Numbered from the stretch's first letter, positions 35,841 to 45,936 are shown. The stretch: DNA of 64,000 nt from Actinomyces gerencseriae DSM 6844 (GCF_000429265.1 NZ_AUBN01000014.1:1-64000), one strand, 5' to 3'. The notes: generated by a model not told the origin, from the letters alone. A program made the numbers and translations.

Positions 35841-36812
35841 ATGGCCCTCTCTCAGGACAATGCGGCATGGTTCGCCGACACCTTCACGCGCATCGTCGAC
35901 AACGTCGGCCAGGCCCTCCTGGGCAAGAAGGACGTGGTGCGCCTGGCGCTGACGACCATGCTCGCCGAGGGGCACCTCCTGCTGGAGGACGCCCCCGGCA
36001 CGGGCAAGACCGCCCTGGCCCGCGCGCTGGCCGCCACCGTGCAGGGCACCCACTCGCGCATCCAGTTCACCCCCGACCTGCTGCCGAGCGACATCACGGG
36101 CGTGACCATCTTCGATCAGAAGAGCCGCGAGTGGGAGTTCCACGCGGGCCCCGTCTTCGCCTCCGTCGTCCTGGCCGACGAGATCAACCGCGCCTCGCCC
36201 AAGACCCAGTCCGCCCTGCTGGAGGTCATGGAGGAGTCCACGGTCACCGTGGACGGCGACCGCCACGAGACCGGCCGCCCCTTCATGGTCATCGCCACCC
36301 AGAACCCCATCGAGCAGGCGGGCACCTATCGCCTGCCCGAGGCCCAGCTCGACCGCTTCCTGGTGAAGACCACCATCGGCTACCCCGACCGCGGGGCCCT
36401 GACCCGGATCCTCGCCGACTCCGCCAACCCGGACCGCTCCAAGTCCCTGAACACCGTCATCACCGCCCCGGCGGTCGCCCAGATGGCCGACCTGGCCGCG
36501 GGCAACCACGTCGAGGACTCGGTCCTGGACTACATCGGCGCGCTCGTGGAGGCCACCCGGGAGTCCCCGGACACGCGCCTGGGCGTGTCCACCCGCGGCG
36601 CCATCGCCATGACGCGCGTCGCCCGCGTGTGGGCGGCCTCCCGCGGGCGCCCCTACGTCCTGCCCGACGACATCAAGGAGCTCGCCGAGGTCGTCTGGGC
36701 CCACCGACTGGTCATGGACCCCGACGCCGAGTTCTCCGGCGCCACCGCCCGCGGCGTCATCACCCGTGCCCTGGAGGAGACGCCGGCGCCCACCACCCGA
36801 CTCCAGGCCTGA
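35841..36812 (+). CDS. MoxR-family AAA+ ATPase
   Basis: A 323-residue AAA+ ATPase. Walker A is [15 protein letters not shown] at about residues 50-64, Walker B is [20 protein letters not shown], sensor 1 is [20 protein letters not shown] with the arginine finger in QLDRF, and sensor 2 lies around [10 protein letters not shown]. MoxR proteins act with DUF58 partners to assemble or activate protein complexes. The gene is 14 bp before the DUF58 gene, as in the PFNA cluster and many other MoxR loci. The ATG has TCTAGGAGG upstream. Substrate is unknown. Confidence 0.93.
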   Translation: MALSQDNAAWFADTFTRIVDNVGQALLGKKDVVRLALTTMLAEGHLLLEDAPGTGKTALARALAATVQGTHSRIQFTPDLLPSDITGVTIFDQKSREWEFHAGPVFASVVLADEINRASPKTQSALLEVMEESTVTVDGDRHETGRPFMVIATQNPIEQAGTYRLPEAQLDRFLVKTTIGYPDRGALTRILADSANPDRSKSLNTVITAPAVAQMADLAAGNHVEDSVLDYIGALVEATRESPDTRLGVSTRGAIAMTRVARVWAASRGRPYVLPDDIKELAEVVWAHRLVMDPDAEFSGATARGVITRALEETPAPTTRLQA

Positions 36813-36825
36813 CGGCGGCAGCAGC

Positions 36826-38145
36826 ATGCCCACGCCCCAGCCCCCACCCGCGCGCCCGAGGACGGGACGCGACGGCGCCCGCCCGCGCGACGCCGTAACC
36901 TCGGCGTCCCCGGCGCCCTCGGCGTCCTCAGCACCCCCAGCGCACATGTGGCACGAGTCGATCCCGCTGCGCCGCATCATCGACGGCGTCTCCACTCGGA
37001 ACTGGACGCTGGGCCTGGTCACTCCCACCGGCTGGGCGTGCCTGGCGCTCCTGCTCGTCACCGGTCTGGCCGCCCTCCGTCTGGGCTGGCAGGAGGCGTG
37101 GAGCGCGGCCGCGGTCCTGGCCGTCGTCGTGGGCACCTCCTGGTTGTGGCTCCTGCCGCGCGGCGCGCACCACGTCTCCCACGAGCTCCTCGAACCACGA
37201 GTCACGGTCGGCGACGAGGCGATCATCCACCTCACGGTCCTCAATCCCACCGGCCGTCCGCTGCTGCCCGCGCGCATGGAGATGCCCGTGGGCCCGGGCA
37301 CCGCCGTCTTCGCCGTTCCCACTCTGCGCCCCGCCGCCATCCACGAGCGCGGCTTCGTGCTGCCCACCGCGCGGCGCGGCATCGTCACCGTCGGTCCCGT
37401 GGTCTCGGTGTCCGCCGACCCCATCGGCCTGCTGCGCCACGAGCGCACCCGCACCCGGGCGCAGCTCGTCCACATCCACCCGCGCACCGTCCGCGTGGGC
37501 TCCTCCCTGCACGGCCTCATGCGCGACGTCGAGGGGGCCATCACCCAGGAGCTGTCCAGCTCCGATGTCTCCTTCCACGCCCTGCGCGAGTACGTGCCCG
37601 GCGATGACCGCCGCAACGTGCACTGGCGCACCACCGCCCACACCGGGCGTCTCATGGTCCGCCAGTTCGAGGAGACGCACCGCTCCAGCCTGCTGATCCT
37701 CCTGGACTGCCTCATCGAGGACTACGAGGTGGAGGAGGACTTCGAGACGGCCGTGTCGGTCGCCTGCTCCCTGGCCCTGGACGCGATCTCCGACGGCCGC
37801 GAGGCGACGCTGGCGACCCAGGAGGAGGAGCTGCCCACGGCCACCGGACTGCGCCTGCTCGACGCCTCCTGCTCAGTGACCCCGACCGCCCGGCAGGGCT
37901 GCGACGACCTGGCCCGCCAGGCCTCCTCCCGGCACCCCGAGGCCTCCGTCATCATCCTGGTCACCGGGCAGCACTGCGCGGAGCGGACGCTGGCGCACGT
38001 GCGCACCCTGACCCCGCTGGACGCGGTCGTGCTGGCACTGCGCTGCGGCTCGAACGCCATGGGACGCCACTCCGCGGGCGGGCTGACCGCCTACGACCTG
38101 GACAGGATCGAGTCCCTCCCCCGCATCATGAGGAAGGCCTCGTGA
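36826..38145 (+). CDS. DUF58 domain membrane protein, MoxR partner
   Basis: A 439-residue protein. After a Pro/Ala-rich N-terminus two membrane helices lie at about residues 65-105 ([20 protein letters not shown], then [17 protein letters not shown]). The cytoplasmic DUF58 part has [15 protein letters not shown]-type sequence ([18 protein letters not shown]), the signature [20 protein letters not shown] and [15 protein letters not shown], a degenerate von Willebrand A-type start. It sits 13 bp after moxR and its stop overlaps the next gene (GTGA). It is a presumed MoxR client or adaptor at the membrane. Confidence 0.9.
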   Translation: MPTPQPPPARPRTGRDGARPRDAVTSASPAPSASSAPPAHMWHESIPLRRIIDGVSTRNWTLGLVTPTGWACLALLLVTGLAALRLGWQEAWSAAAVLAVVVGTSWLWLLPRGAHHVSHELLEPRVTVGDEAIIHLTVLNPTGRPLLPARMEMPVGPGTAVFAVPTLRPAAIHERGFVLPTARRGIVTVGPVVSVSADPIGLLRHERTRTRAQLVHIHPRTVRVGSSLHGLMRDVEGAITQELSSSDVSFHALREYVPGDDRRNVHWRTTAHTGRLMVRQFEETHRSSLLILLDCLIEDYEVEEDFETAVSVACSLALDAISDGREATLATQEEELPTATGLRLLDASCSVTPTARQGCDDLARQASSRHPEASVIILVTGQHCAERTLAHVRTLTPLDAVVLALRCGSNAMGRHSAGGLTAYDLDRIESLPRIMRKAS

Positions 38146-40481
38146 GCGCCCCGGCGCCCCTGGGCGGTCGTCGCGGTCGCGGCGGCCGCGCCACCGGGAA
38201 CGGCCTGCGGGGCCTGCCGCCGGCGCGGTGGACCGACCTGGGGCTCGTCGTCGTCCTGGCGCTGATCGCCTCCGTCCTGTTCGTGCCGCCCTTCGGCTCG
38301 TTCGTCGGCACCGCGGCGGCGGCCGGTGGAGTCGGAGCCGGAGCGGTCGTCGCCCTGGTGTGCACCGGCGCCCGCCTGGGGCCCGCCCCCACACTGGCGC
38401 TGGCCGCACTCGTCCATGTGGGCGTGGCCCCGTGGGTCCTTCCCGACGCCGGCAGCGGGTGGAAGGCGGCGCGCGCGGTCCTGGCCGCCACGGTCACGGT
38501 GTGGCGCGACTCCCTGACCCTGCCGGTACCGCTGACCGCCTTCCCGGCCATGACGGTGCTGCCGTGGCTGGCGGGCCTGATCACCGGCGTGGTCGCCACG
38601 CGGGCGGTCCTGTCGGGTCGGGTGCTCATCGCCGGCATGGCCGTCGTGGCCCAGGCGGGCCTGGCCATCGCCTGGGGGGACCGCACGGTCCTGGCCCCCA
38701 CCGAGCTGGGCGTCGTCCTGGTCACGGGCGTCCTCCTGCTGTGGGCCATCACGACGCAGCGCGGCAGACGCGAGCGCGTCGTCGAGGTGCTGGAGTCCAC
38801 GGACTCGGGCGTGGGCCGGGGCTCGCGACGGGGACTCGCCCGGACCCTCGGCCTGCTGATGGTCACCGGCACGGTGGTGGCGCTGGCCCTCCCCGCGGTT
38901 CCCCACCACCGGATGGTGCTGCGCGACCTCTTCGAGCCGCCGCTGGACCTCAACGAGTACGCCACGCCGCTGTCCCTGGTGCGAACCCTGGAGACGGACA
39001 TGGCCTCGACCACTCTCATGACCGCATCCGATGCGAACGAGTCCACTCGTATCAGGGTGGCGGCACTGGACTCGTACGACGGGCTGTCGGCTCGCATCGG
39101 CGCATCCGCGAACGGCGCGGCACGCTTCCAGCGCATCGGCCAGGACACCCCGCTGACCGCCGGCGGCGCGGTCGCCTCGCAGGACTCCCGCGAGGTGACC
39201 GTGCGCATCGACGACTACAACTTCCCGTGGGTGCCCACCGTCGCGAACACCCTCGGGCTGACGGTCTCGGGCCCCCGCGCGGATCTGGTCTCCCAGAGCA
39301 TGTACTACGACGTCTTCTCGACCACCGGCATCGCCACTGCGGGTCTGACCGGCGGCGACGTGCTGACCGAGCAGGTCGAGGACCCCTCGACGGCCACGGA
39401 CGCCCAGCTGACCGAGCTCGGTGTCGAGGACGTCCCCCTGGGGCCCGTCAAGGATGTGCCCCCCTCCGTGCAGACCCTGGCCACGACGCTGGTCGGCTCG
39501 ACGTCCGAGCCGCTGGCCCAGATCCGTCTGCTGCAGCAGGCCCTGCGCACCGGCTACTACTCGGACGGCACGAAGAGCCCCTCCCCGCCCGGACACGGCG
39601 CCGCGCGCATCGCCTCCATGGTGGACGCCGGGACGCTGGTGGGCGACGACGAGCAGTACTCGGTTCTCATGATGCTCATGTGCCGCTCCCTGGGTATCCC
39701 GGCACGGGTCGTCATGGGCTTCAAGCCCGCGATGGACGGCAATGCCGCGAACGTCACCGGGCAGGACATCAGCACCTGGGTGGAGATCCCCTTCCACACC
39801 ATGGGGTGGGTCACCGTCGACGTGGTCCCAGACCGCGACCAGGTGCCGCAGCAGCAGACGACCGAGAAGGTCTCCAATCCCGAGCCCCAGGTGCTTCAGC
39901 CCCCTCTGCCCCTGCAGGACCCGGCCCACCTGCCGCCGTCCTACGAGGACGAGGAGCGCGACGACTCCAATGACGAGGACGGTCGCGGGGTGGGCAGGAT
40001 CGTGGCCCTGGTCACCGGCGGGCTGGGGATCGTGCTGCTGCCGATCGCGACGATCCTGGCGGCCAAGGCCCTGAGACGACGACGACGCCGGCACCGCGAC
40101 GGTGTCGAGGGCGTCCTCGGCGCATGGGACGAGGTCGTGGACCGGGCGCGCGACTTCGGGCGCGGAACGCCTCCACGGGCCACACGCCGCGAGGCCGCGT
40201 CGGCGCTCGCGCCGGCCTTCCCGACCGCCGAGCTGAACCGCTTCGCGGCGGCTGTGGATGCGCAAGTCTTCGGGAAGGGTATACCGTCGTCGTACGCTGT
40301 GGGCACAATCTGGGAGTCGGCCGACGCCATGGTTCCGGCCATGGGATCGGACCGCTCCCGGTTACGGCGTCTCGCCGCTCGCCTGTCGCCGCGCTCCTTG
40401 GGGCGCTCACGCAGGTCCCGCCCCCGCACGCCCCGACGATCCGCGGATCGTCTCGCATCCAGGAGGAGGAAACGCCAGTGA
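38142..40481 (+). CDS. Transglutaminase-fold membrane protein lacking catalytic Cys and His (TgpA-like)
   Basis: A 779-residue protein with about six N-terminal helices, an extracellular domain of about 400 residues and a C-terminal helix (IVALVTGGLGIVLLPIATIL) before a basic cytoplasmic tail. The transglutaminase core is recognisable from SVLMMLMCRSLGIPARVVMG and STWVEIPFHTMGWVTVDVVP. In active enzymes the first motif reads GYCEQF...LGIPAR and the second HAWVEV; here the corresponding positions are GDDEQY (Asp503 for Cys) and STWVEI (Ser544 for His). Asp560 is kept. It is therefore probably a non-catalytic scaffold. It overlaps DUF58 upstream and the RDD-FHA gene downstream (both GTGA). Confidence 0.85.
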   Translation: MSAPAPLGGRRGRGGRATGNGLRGLPPARWTDLGLVVVLALIASVLFVPPFGSFVGTAAAAGGVGAGAVVALVCTGARLGPAPTLALAALVHVGVAPWVLPDAGSGWKAARAVLAATVTVWRDSLTLPVPLTAFPAMTVLPWLAGLITGVVATRAVLSGRVLIAGMAVVAQAGLAIAWGDRTVLAPTELGVVLVTGVLLLWAITTQRGRRERVVEVLESTDSGVGRGSRRGLARTLGLLMVTGTVVALALPAVPHHRMVLRDLFEPPLDLNEYATPLSLVRTLETDMASTTLMTASDANESTRIRVAALDSYDGLSARIGASANGAARFQRIGQDTPLTAGGAVASQDSREVTVRIDDYNFPWVPTVANTLGLTVSGPRADLVSQSMYYDVFSTTGIATAGLTGGDVLTEQVEDPSTATDAQLTELGVEDVPLGPVKDVPPSVQTLATTLVGSTSEPLAQIRLLQQALRTGYYSDGTKSPSPPGHGAARIASMVDAGTLVGDDEQYSVLMMLMCRSLGIPARVVMGFKPAMDGNAANVTGQDISTWVEIPFHTMGWVTVDVVPDRDQVPQQQTTEKVSNPEPQVLQPPLPLQDPAHLPPSYEDEERDDSNDEDGRGVGRIVALVTGGLGIVLLPIATILAAKALRRRRRRHRDGVEGVLGAWDEVVDRARDFGRGTPPRATRREAASALAPAFPTAELNRFAAAVDAQVFGKGIPSSYAVGTIWESADAMVPAMGSDRSRLRRLAARLSPRSLGRSRRSRPRTPRRSADRLASRRRKRQ

Positions 40482-42262
40482 CCTCGACGCCGTCGTACAG
40501 CCGGGTCACCGCTCCGCCCGCCGCGGTGAGATACCGGGTTATCGCCGGAACGATCGACCTCGTCGGCTGCGGCGCGCTGTGGGTGGGACTGAGCCTGCTC
40601 CTCACCCTGGTGATCCCCAAGAACTTCATCGCGTGGGCCGCAGCGGCCGTGATCATCGTGGTGCCCCGCGAGCTGGTCCTCGCCATCACCGGCTGGAGCC
40701 CCGGCGGACGGATCATGGGTGTGCGACTGGTGGACGCGGCCACGGGCGGCGCACCAACGACGCGTCTGTTCATCCACGCCGATCTGCTGTGCGTGACCCT
40801 GGGTGCGGGGGCGATCGTGTTCATGCGCTCGGCCGCCGCCGACCCACGAGGGCAGGGTCAGCACGATCGCATGGCCGGGACGATGGCCGTGGACACGCGC
40901 TCGCGCTCCGCCGGAGAGTCCGGGCGACAGGTCCCCGGGCGACAGGACTCCGGGCGACAGGCGCCCGAGCAGCGACTTCCGAAGCGGCAGACGCCCAGGC
41001 GGCAGTCCATCCGGCACCAGCAGCAAGCGGCCGTCCCTCCCCAGCACGCGGCCCCGAGAACCTCGGCGCGCGCCCACGTGTTCCCCGACAATGCGTTCTT
41101 CCTCAGCCCCGACGGCTCCACGACGGACATCGGCAGCACGGTCGATACGACGAGCGCCGTGGTCCTTCCGCCGAGCGCCGACCGCGCCATCATCGACTCC
41201 GTGCCCTGGGCCGCGGTACCGACCCAGGTCGACTCCCCCACCGGAGAGGACTCGCCCCTCACGCCCTCCGGCACGGCGAGCTCGCCTCCCGCGGCCGCTG
41301 CGACCACAGCCATGCCGACGCCCGCGTCCGACGTCGTGTCGCCACCGGCCCAGTACGAGCCCGTGGCCGTCTCCCCCGTGGCCGCTCCCGCATCGGCTCC
41401 TCGCTCGCCGTTGCCGCAGGAGCCCGTCATCGTGCCGTCGGCCGAGTCCCCGTTCTCCTCCCGGCCGACCCCGCCCGCCCGGTCCCGCATGGCGACCCGG
41501 TCCGCGGCCGAGCCCATCATCAGCACAGAGTCAATCCCGATCTCGACCCCGGACCCGACCCCGCCGTCGAGCCCGGCGATGGCCTCCGGCCCGCTGGCCT
41601 CGGTCCCCCCCGCAGACCCCACCCCGCCGTCGAGCCCGGCGATGGCCTCCGGCCCGCTGGCCTCGGTCCCCCCCGCAGACCCCACCCCGCCGTCCAGCCC
41701 GGCGATGGCCTCCGGCCCGCTGGCCTCGGTCCCCCCCGCAGACCCCACCCCGCCGTCCAGCCCGGCGATGGCCTCCGGCCCGCTGGCCTCGGTCCCCTCC
41801 GCAGACCCCACCCCGCCGTCCAGCGCGGCGATGGCCTCCGGCCCGGGAACGGATCCGGGCCCTGCGGCGCACCCCGTGGTCTCGGCCTCTTCGCCGTCCG
41901 CCGCCCGGGGCAGGCACCGTCACACCGAGGATCCGCGCGCCAACCGTCTGGTCCCGCTGACCGGCGGCGCCCCCATCAAGCTGGAGAGCACCACTGTCGT
42001 GGGCCGTGACCCGGACAACATCTCCGACTACCCCGGCGCCGCCTGCGTCTCCTTGAACGACGTGACCCGCTCCATCTCCAAGACGCATGCGGCGCTCGCC
42101 CTGGCGCCGGGCGGCCTGTGGATCACCGACCTGCACTCGACCAACGGCACCCGCATCGAGGAGGAGGGCCATGTGACTGTGGCGAGGCCCGGCGAGTCGA
42201 TCCCCGTGCCCACCGGAGCCACGATCGTGCTGGGCAGCGCCGCATACCGCGTGGAGGACTGA
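40478..42262 (+). CDS. RDD membrane protein with C-terminal FHA domain
   Basis: A 594-residue protein with three parts. Residues 15-130 form an RDD domain with three helices (RVIAGTIDLVGCGALWVG, SPGGRIMGVRLVDAATGG). A disordered linker of about 330 residues is rich in Arg/Gln, then Ser/Pro/Ala. It includes about five copies of a 21-residue unit, DPTPPSSPAMASGPLASVPPA. The C-terminus is an FHA phosphothreonine-binding domain (STTVVGRDPDN, SISKTHAALALAPGGLWITD, LHSTNGTRI). The GTG start with AGGAGGAGGA overlaps the transglutaminase-fold gene. FHA suggests that it reads phosphorylation by the convergent Ser/Thr kinase gene. Confidence 0.88.
   Translation: MTSTPSYSRVTAPPAAVRYRVIAGTIDLVGCGALWVGLSLLLTLVIPKNFIAWAAAAVIIVVPRELVLAITGWSPGGRIMGVRLVDAATGGAPTTRLFIHADLLCVTLGAGAIVFMRSAAADPRGQGQHDRMAGTMAVDTRSRSAGESGRQVPGRQDSGRQAPEQRLPKRQTPRRQSIRHQQQAAVPPQHAAPRTSARAHVFPDNAFFLSPDGSTTDIGSTVDTTSAVVLPPSADRAIIDSVPWAAVPTQVDSPTGEDSPLTPSGTASSPPAAAATTAMPTPASDVVSPPAQYEPVAVSPVAAPASAPRSPLPQEPVIVPSAESPFSSRPTPPARSRMATRSAAEPIISTESIPISTPDPTPPSSPAMASGPLASVPPADPTPPSSPAMASGPLASVPPADPTPPSSPAMASGPLASVPPADPTPPSSPAMASGPLASVPSADPTPPSSAAMASGPGTDPGPAAHPVVSASSPSAARGRHRHTEDPRANRLVPLTGGAPIKLESTTVVGRDPDNISDYPGAACVSLNDVTRSISKTHAALALAPGGLWITDLHSTNGTRIEEEGHVTVARPGESIPVPTGATIVLGSAAYRVED
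41560..41860. repeat. 63-bp coding tandem repeat in the RDD-FHA linker
   Basis: GACCCCACCCCGCCGTC(G/C)AGC starts a 63-bp unit repeated about five times; the last is degenerate. The translated unit is the 21-residue Pro/Ser/Ala-rich motif of the linker. Confidence 0.85.
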
Positions 42263-42291
42263 CACGTCCGCGCGAGGAGCGTCCAGGGCCC

Positions 42292-43746
42292 TCAGGGCGT
42301 GGGCACGCAGGCGCGGGTCGCATCGGAGGTCCTGCCGTCCTGCCGCCTGCTGAAGACCTCGATGCAGGTCGTTCCCTCCTGCGCGGGCAGCGATGCGCTC
42401 GTGCCCCCGGTCGGCTCGAACGACTTGTTCTCCTTGCCGGCGACGTCGCTGCGGTAGAGGTAGTCGCCGGCCCAGTCGTCCTCGGGGGCCTCCCAGGTGA
42501 AGTCGACCTGCCCGTTCGCGCGAGCGACCCCCTGAAGGTTGCGCGGAGCCGGCACGGCGGCGCCCAGAGGATCCGAGCGCCCCGGCGCCAGGGTGGCGAA
42601 GGTCGGTGAGGGCCGGTTCTCCTGCGCGATGTGGGAGGCGTAGACGGCGCCCGCGACCACGGAGACGAGGACCACCACAGCCGCACCTCCGAGCACGCGG
42701 GTCAACGTGCTGGGGCGGTCGCCCCCCTCCGGCTCGGCGGCAGACGCCGGTGGGGGCTCGGTCGGAACGACCACGGGCTCCTCGACGCGGGAGAACACCC
42801 CCAAGCGGGTGGCCTCAGGATCATCGACGTCGAGCAGCGCCCGGTCGGGGTTCTGGTCCTCCCCGTCGTCGTAGAGGTCGACCGCGGTGGTGGGCAGCTC
42901 GAGCTCGCCCTGAATCTGCTGGAGGGCCCTTGCGAAGGAGAGCATCGTGGGATAGCGGCTGGCCGGATCCTTCTCCAGGGCGACCGTGAGCACCCTCACG
43001 AGCGAGGCGGGGACGTCGGGGCGCCCCAGCGGGGGCACCGCGTCCTTGACGATGCGACGCGCCAGCTCGTAGACGCCCTCGGACGACCCCGGCGTCTCGA
43101 AGGGACTGTGGCCGGTGAGCATCGCATAGATGGTCGCCGCCAAGGAGTAGACGTCGGTGGCGGGCTCGGCGTTGCGCGAACCGACGAGCTGCTCCGGCGG
43201 GGCCCAGGGCACGCTCATGCCACGCAGCTCGTTGGGGGCGTCGCCCGCGTCGCGCGGCCCGCTCATGGCCGAGATCCCGAAGTCGGCCAGGACGGGGCGG
43301 CGGTAGACGGTGAACAGGATGTTCGCGGGCTTGATATCGCGATGGATGATGCCCGCGCGGTGCGCCGTCTCGACGGCCCCGGCGATGCGGATCGCCGTGT
43401 CCAGCGTCTCGGGGATGGTCATGATCTTCTGCCGCAGACGCATCCCCAGCTGCGGCGGCGGGCAGTACTCCATGACGATGAAGGGGCGCCCATCGGAGGA
43501 GACGCCCGCGCCGAAGACGGACAGGATCGCCGGGTGCGAGGAGACCTTCGCCATGAGATTGGCCTCCGACTCGAAGCGGGAGGCCGAGCTGCCGGCGACA
43601 TCGGTATTCATGACCTTGACCGCCACCTCGCGCCGCGGCATGTGCTGCTCGTAGAGATAGACGCGCGAGTATCCGCCGGCCCCGAGTTCGCGCATGTAGG
43701 TGTACCCGGGGATGTCAGGGTGAGCGGCGTGGGGGGAACCCGTCAC
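42292..43746 (-). CDS. Transmembrane Ser/Thr protein kinase with extracellular fn3-like domain
   Basis: A 484-residue kinase of the bifidobacterial Pkb2 type. The glycine loop is LGAGGYSRVYL. Invariant Lys44 (VAVKVM), HRDIKPANI with catalytic Asp137, DFGIS (Asp155) and a WAPPEQL end of the activation segment are all present, so it should be active. A juxtamembrane linker precedes one helix (VLGGAAVVVLVSVVAGAVYA) and an outside domain with VDFTWEAPEDDW and two Cys (TTCIEV, RACVPT) that could form a disulfide. The GTG start overlaps the upstream FHA gene stop by 4 bp. Convergent with the RDD-FHA gene; only 29 bp separate the stops. Likely substrates are the FHA-domain partners. Confidence 0.92.
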   Translation of the reverse strand: MTGSPHAAHPDIPGYTYMRELGAGGYSRVYLYEQHMPRREVAVKVMNTDVAGSSASRFESEANLMAKVSSHPAILSVFGAGVSSDGRPFIVMEYCPPPQLGMRLRQKIMTIPETLDTAIRIAGAVETAHRAGIIHRDIKPANILFTVYRRPVLADFGISAMSGPRDAGDAPNELRGMSVPWAPPEQLVGSRNAEPATDVYSLAATIYAMLTGHSPFETPGSSEGVYELARRIVKDAVPPLGRPDVPASLVRVLTVALEKDPASRYPTMLSFARALQQIQGELELPTTAVDLYDDGEDQNPDRALLDVDDPEATRLGVFSRVEEPVVVPTEPPPASAAEPEGGDRPSTLTRVLGGAAVVVLVSVVAGAVYASHIAQENRPSPTFATLAPGRSDPLGAAVPAPRNLQGVARANGQVDFTWEAPEDDWAGDYLYRSDVAGKENKSFEPTGGTSASLPAQEGTTCIEVFSRRQDGRTSDATRACVPTP

Positions 43747-45833
43747 GGAAGGTCCTCGAGCACGAGCGACTGGCCGTCGCCGAGATCGAGGACGTCACCG
43801 TTGCGCAGCAACAAGGGCTCGGTGTAAGGCAGCTTCTGCGGGGACACGCCGTCGCGCTTGAGGACGGTGCCGTTGCCCGCGGAGAGGTTGCGCGCCAGGA
43901 CGGACCACTCGTCGAGCTCGATCAGGACGTGATTGCGGGAGATGAGCTGCTCCGGGCTGGGTACCGTCACCAGCGTCGGCGACTGGCCCTCCAGCTGGGG
44001 CACATCGATCGACGAGGGCTGGCGGCCGACCAGGATCGGACGGTCGAGGGTGACGGCCTGCCCGGAGGACAGGCGCAGGCGCCCGAGCGGCGGGCAGGTG
44101 ATCATGCGCGCGGGCTGGGACAGCTCCGCACCGCAGGCGCGGCAGCGCACGTAGTTGGTCGGGTTGGCATGACCCTCCGGGCACAGCACCGACAGGGCCT
44201 GGCGGCCCGCCGCCGGGTAGTCGGGCCGGCGGATGCCCACGGCGATGGACACGGGGGTATCGGTCGAGGGCTCGTGAGCGTAGAAGGCCGAGGCCGCCTC
44301 CTTGGCCTGGGACTGGGCGCGGGACAAGGCGCCCGGCCGTCCGGACGCGAGGGGACCGAGCTCATCGACCAGGTCACCGGGCAGGGATGCCAGCGTCCAG
44401 CCGTCATGGTCCCCGCCCTCGGGGGGGAGGTCCTCCTCCTGCTCGGACTGGCCGGGCTCACCATCCGGCTGATCGGGGTCGTCCTCGCCCCCGCCGGAGA
44501 TGCCGGAGACGACGGCGCGCTCGTCACCGGCGGCATCGAGGTCGTCAAGGTCATCGTCATCGCGGTCGTCGGCGCCGTCGTACGGCTCATCCCACTGGAG
44601 TGCCGAGCCGATAGGGGGCATAGGGGAATCGGCGGACACCATCCGGGGAACGTCGTCGACGTCGGCGGGGCGGTCGGCGTCGGCGAGCTCGACGACCTGG
44701 GAGCCGTCCACCGGCACGTCGTCGACGTCGATGCCGTAGGACCCGGCGATCGGCAGCTCCTCGGCCTCGGTGAGCTCGACGACCTCCGAGCCGTCCACCG
44801 CGGTGTCGGGCGACGAGAAAGTCGATGGTGAGGCGGGCGACACGGATGAGGACGCCGACGGGGACGCAGGCGGGGCGGCCGGGGAGGACGCCGTGGCGGG
44901 CGAGGCGGGGGTCAGGGGCGAGACGACCGGGGCCGACGAGGACGCAGGCGGGGCGGCCGGGGACGATGCCGTGGCGGGCGAGGCGGGGGTAGCGGGGGAG
45001 AAAGCCGACGCCGATGAGCCGCCGGCGGCCGGGGAGGACGCCGTGGCGGCCGGGGAGGACGCCGTGGCGGCCGGGGAGGACGCCGTGGCGGCCGGGGACG
45101 ATGCCGTGGCGGGCGAGGCGGGGGTAGCGGGGGAGAAAGCCGACGCCGATGAGCCGCCGGCGGCCGGGGAGGACGCCGTGGCGGGCGAGGCCGACGCCGT
45201 GGCGGGCGAGGCGGGGGTCAGGGGCGAGACGACCGGGGCCGATGAGCCGCCGGCGGCCGGGGACGACTCCGCCGGCGGGACAGCCGGGGACGACTCCGCA
45301 CCGGGAGGAGCGAGGACTGCCGAGGCGTCGGGGTCGGGTTCGTCCTCGGCGTCGGAGGACTCCTCCTCTCCAGCGGGGGAACCCGGCGCCTCTGCCGGGA
45401 ACACGGCGGAAACGGACAGAACGGCGTCCACGACCGGGCGCAGCACGGGACCCGTCGGCTCCGGCGCTCGCAGGATGATCCTCGGCGAGCCGGGAAGGTA
45501 GATCTCCCGCCATGTCGATACGCTGCGAGCCTCGACGGACTCGCCGTCGATCTCCAGGCCGACCTGGCCTCGGGCCGCTATGCGCACGCCGTCGGACGCG
45601 GTCACGACCAGGGCGAAGTCCGGGATCTTCGACAGATGCCCCCCGGCGGCTATGACCAGGCGATCCAGGATCGCCGTCAAGCTGCCCTGAGAGGATCGCA
45701 GCTCCTCCCATAAGTCGATGACGGACTCCTCGGACAGCGTCGGGGGCAGTACAAGAACGCCATGCGGTGCGACGGCGGCCGTCCAACTCCCCTCGGCCCA
45801 ACGACTCCAGCGTGCGATGCCGTGTTCGGACAC
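43743..45833 (-). CDS. FHA protein with zinc-ribbon and long repetitive linker
   Basis: A 696-residue soluble protein. The N-terminal 150 residues form an unrecognised domain (VIDLWEELRSSQGSLTAILD). A very long Ser/Pro/Ala linker (repeats of ASSPAAT, SPATPASPATAS) and an acidic section follow. Near the end are a zinc-ribbon-like CPEGHANPTNYVRCRACG and a C-terminal FHA domain (PILVGRQPSS, QLISRNHVLIELDEWSVLAR, GNGTVLKRDG). Linker codons are highly repetitive at DNA level (44870-45300). It is co-translated with the kinase, so it is a strong candidate for kinase regulator or substrate. Confidence 0.85.
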   Translation of the reverse strand: MSEHGIARWSRWAEGSWTAAVAPHGVLVLPPTLSEESVIDLWEELRSSQGSLTAILDRLVIAAGGHLSKIPDFALVVTASDGVRIAARGQVGLEIDGESVEARSVSTWREIYLPGSPRIILRAPEPTGPVLRPVVDAVLSVSAVFPAEAPGSPAGEEESSDAEDEPDPDASAVLAPPGAESSPAVPPAESSPAAGGSSAPVVSPLTPASPATASASPATASSPAAGGSSASAFSPATPASPATASSPAATASSPAATASSPAATASSPAAGGSSASAFSPATPASPATASSPAAPPASSSAPVVSPLTPASPATASSPAAPPASPSASSSVSPASPSTFSSPDTAVDGSEVVELTEAEELPIAGSYGIDVDDVPVDGSQVVELADADRPADVDDVPRMVSADSPMPPIGSALQWDEPYDGADDRDDDDLDDLDAAGDERAVVSGISGGGEDDPDQPDGEPGQSEQEEDLPPEGGDHDGWTLASLPGDLVDELGPLASGRPGALSRAQSQAKEAASAFYAHEPSTDTPVSIAVGIRRPDYPAAGRQALSVLCPEGHANPTNYVRCRACGAELSQPARMITCPPLGRLRLSSGQAVTLDRPILVGRQPSSIDVPQLEGQSPTLVTVPSPEQLISRNHVLIELDEWSVLARNLSAGNGTVLKRDGVSPQKLPYTEPLLLRNGDVLDLGDGQSLVLEDLP

Positions 45834-45936
45834 GGTCCCTCCTTCGACCCACCCGGCGGGTGGCGTGGTGACTATGCGACGACGCGGTAGCGTTTACCGA
45901 GCGTGTCCGGAGCCCGTCTCCGGCTCGCCGGATACG

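Noticed and set aside
42263-42291. Terminator between convergent RDD-FHA and kinase genes
   Set aside because: Only a short GGGCCC core is seen in the 29-bp gap; too weak to call.
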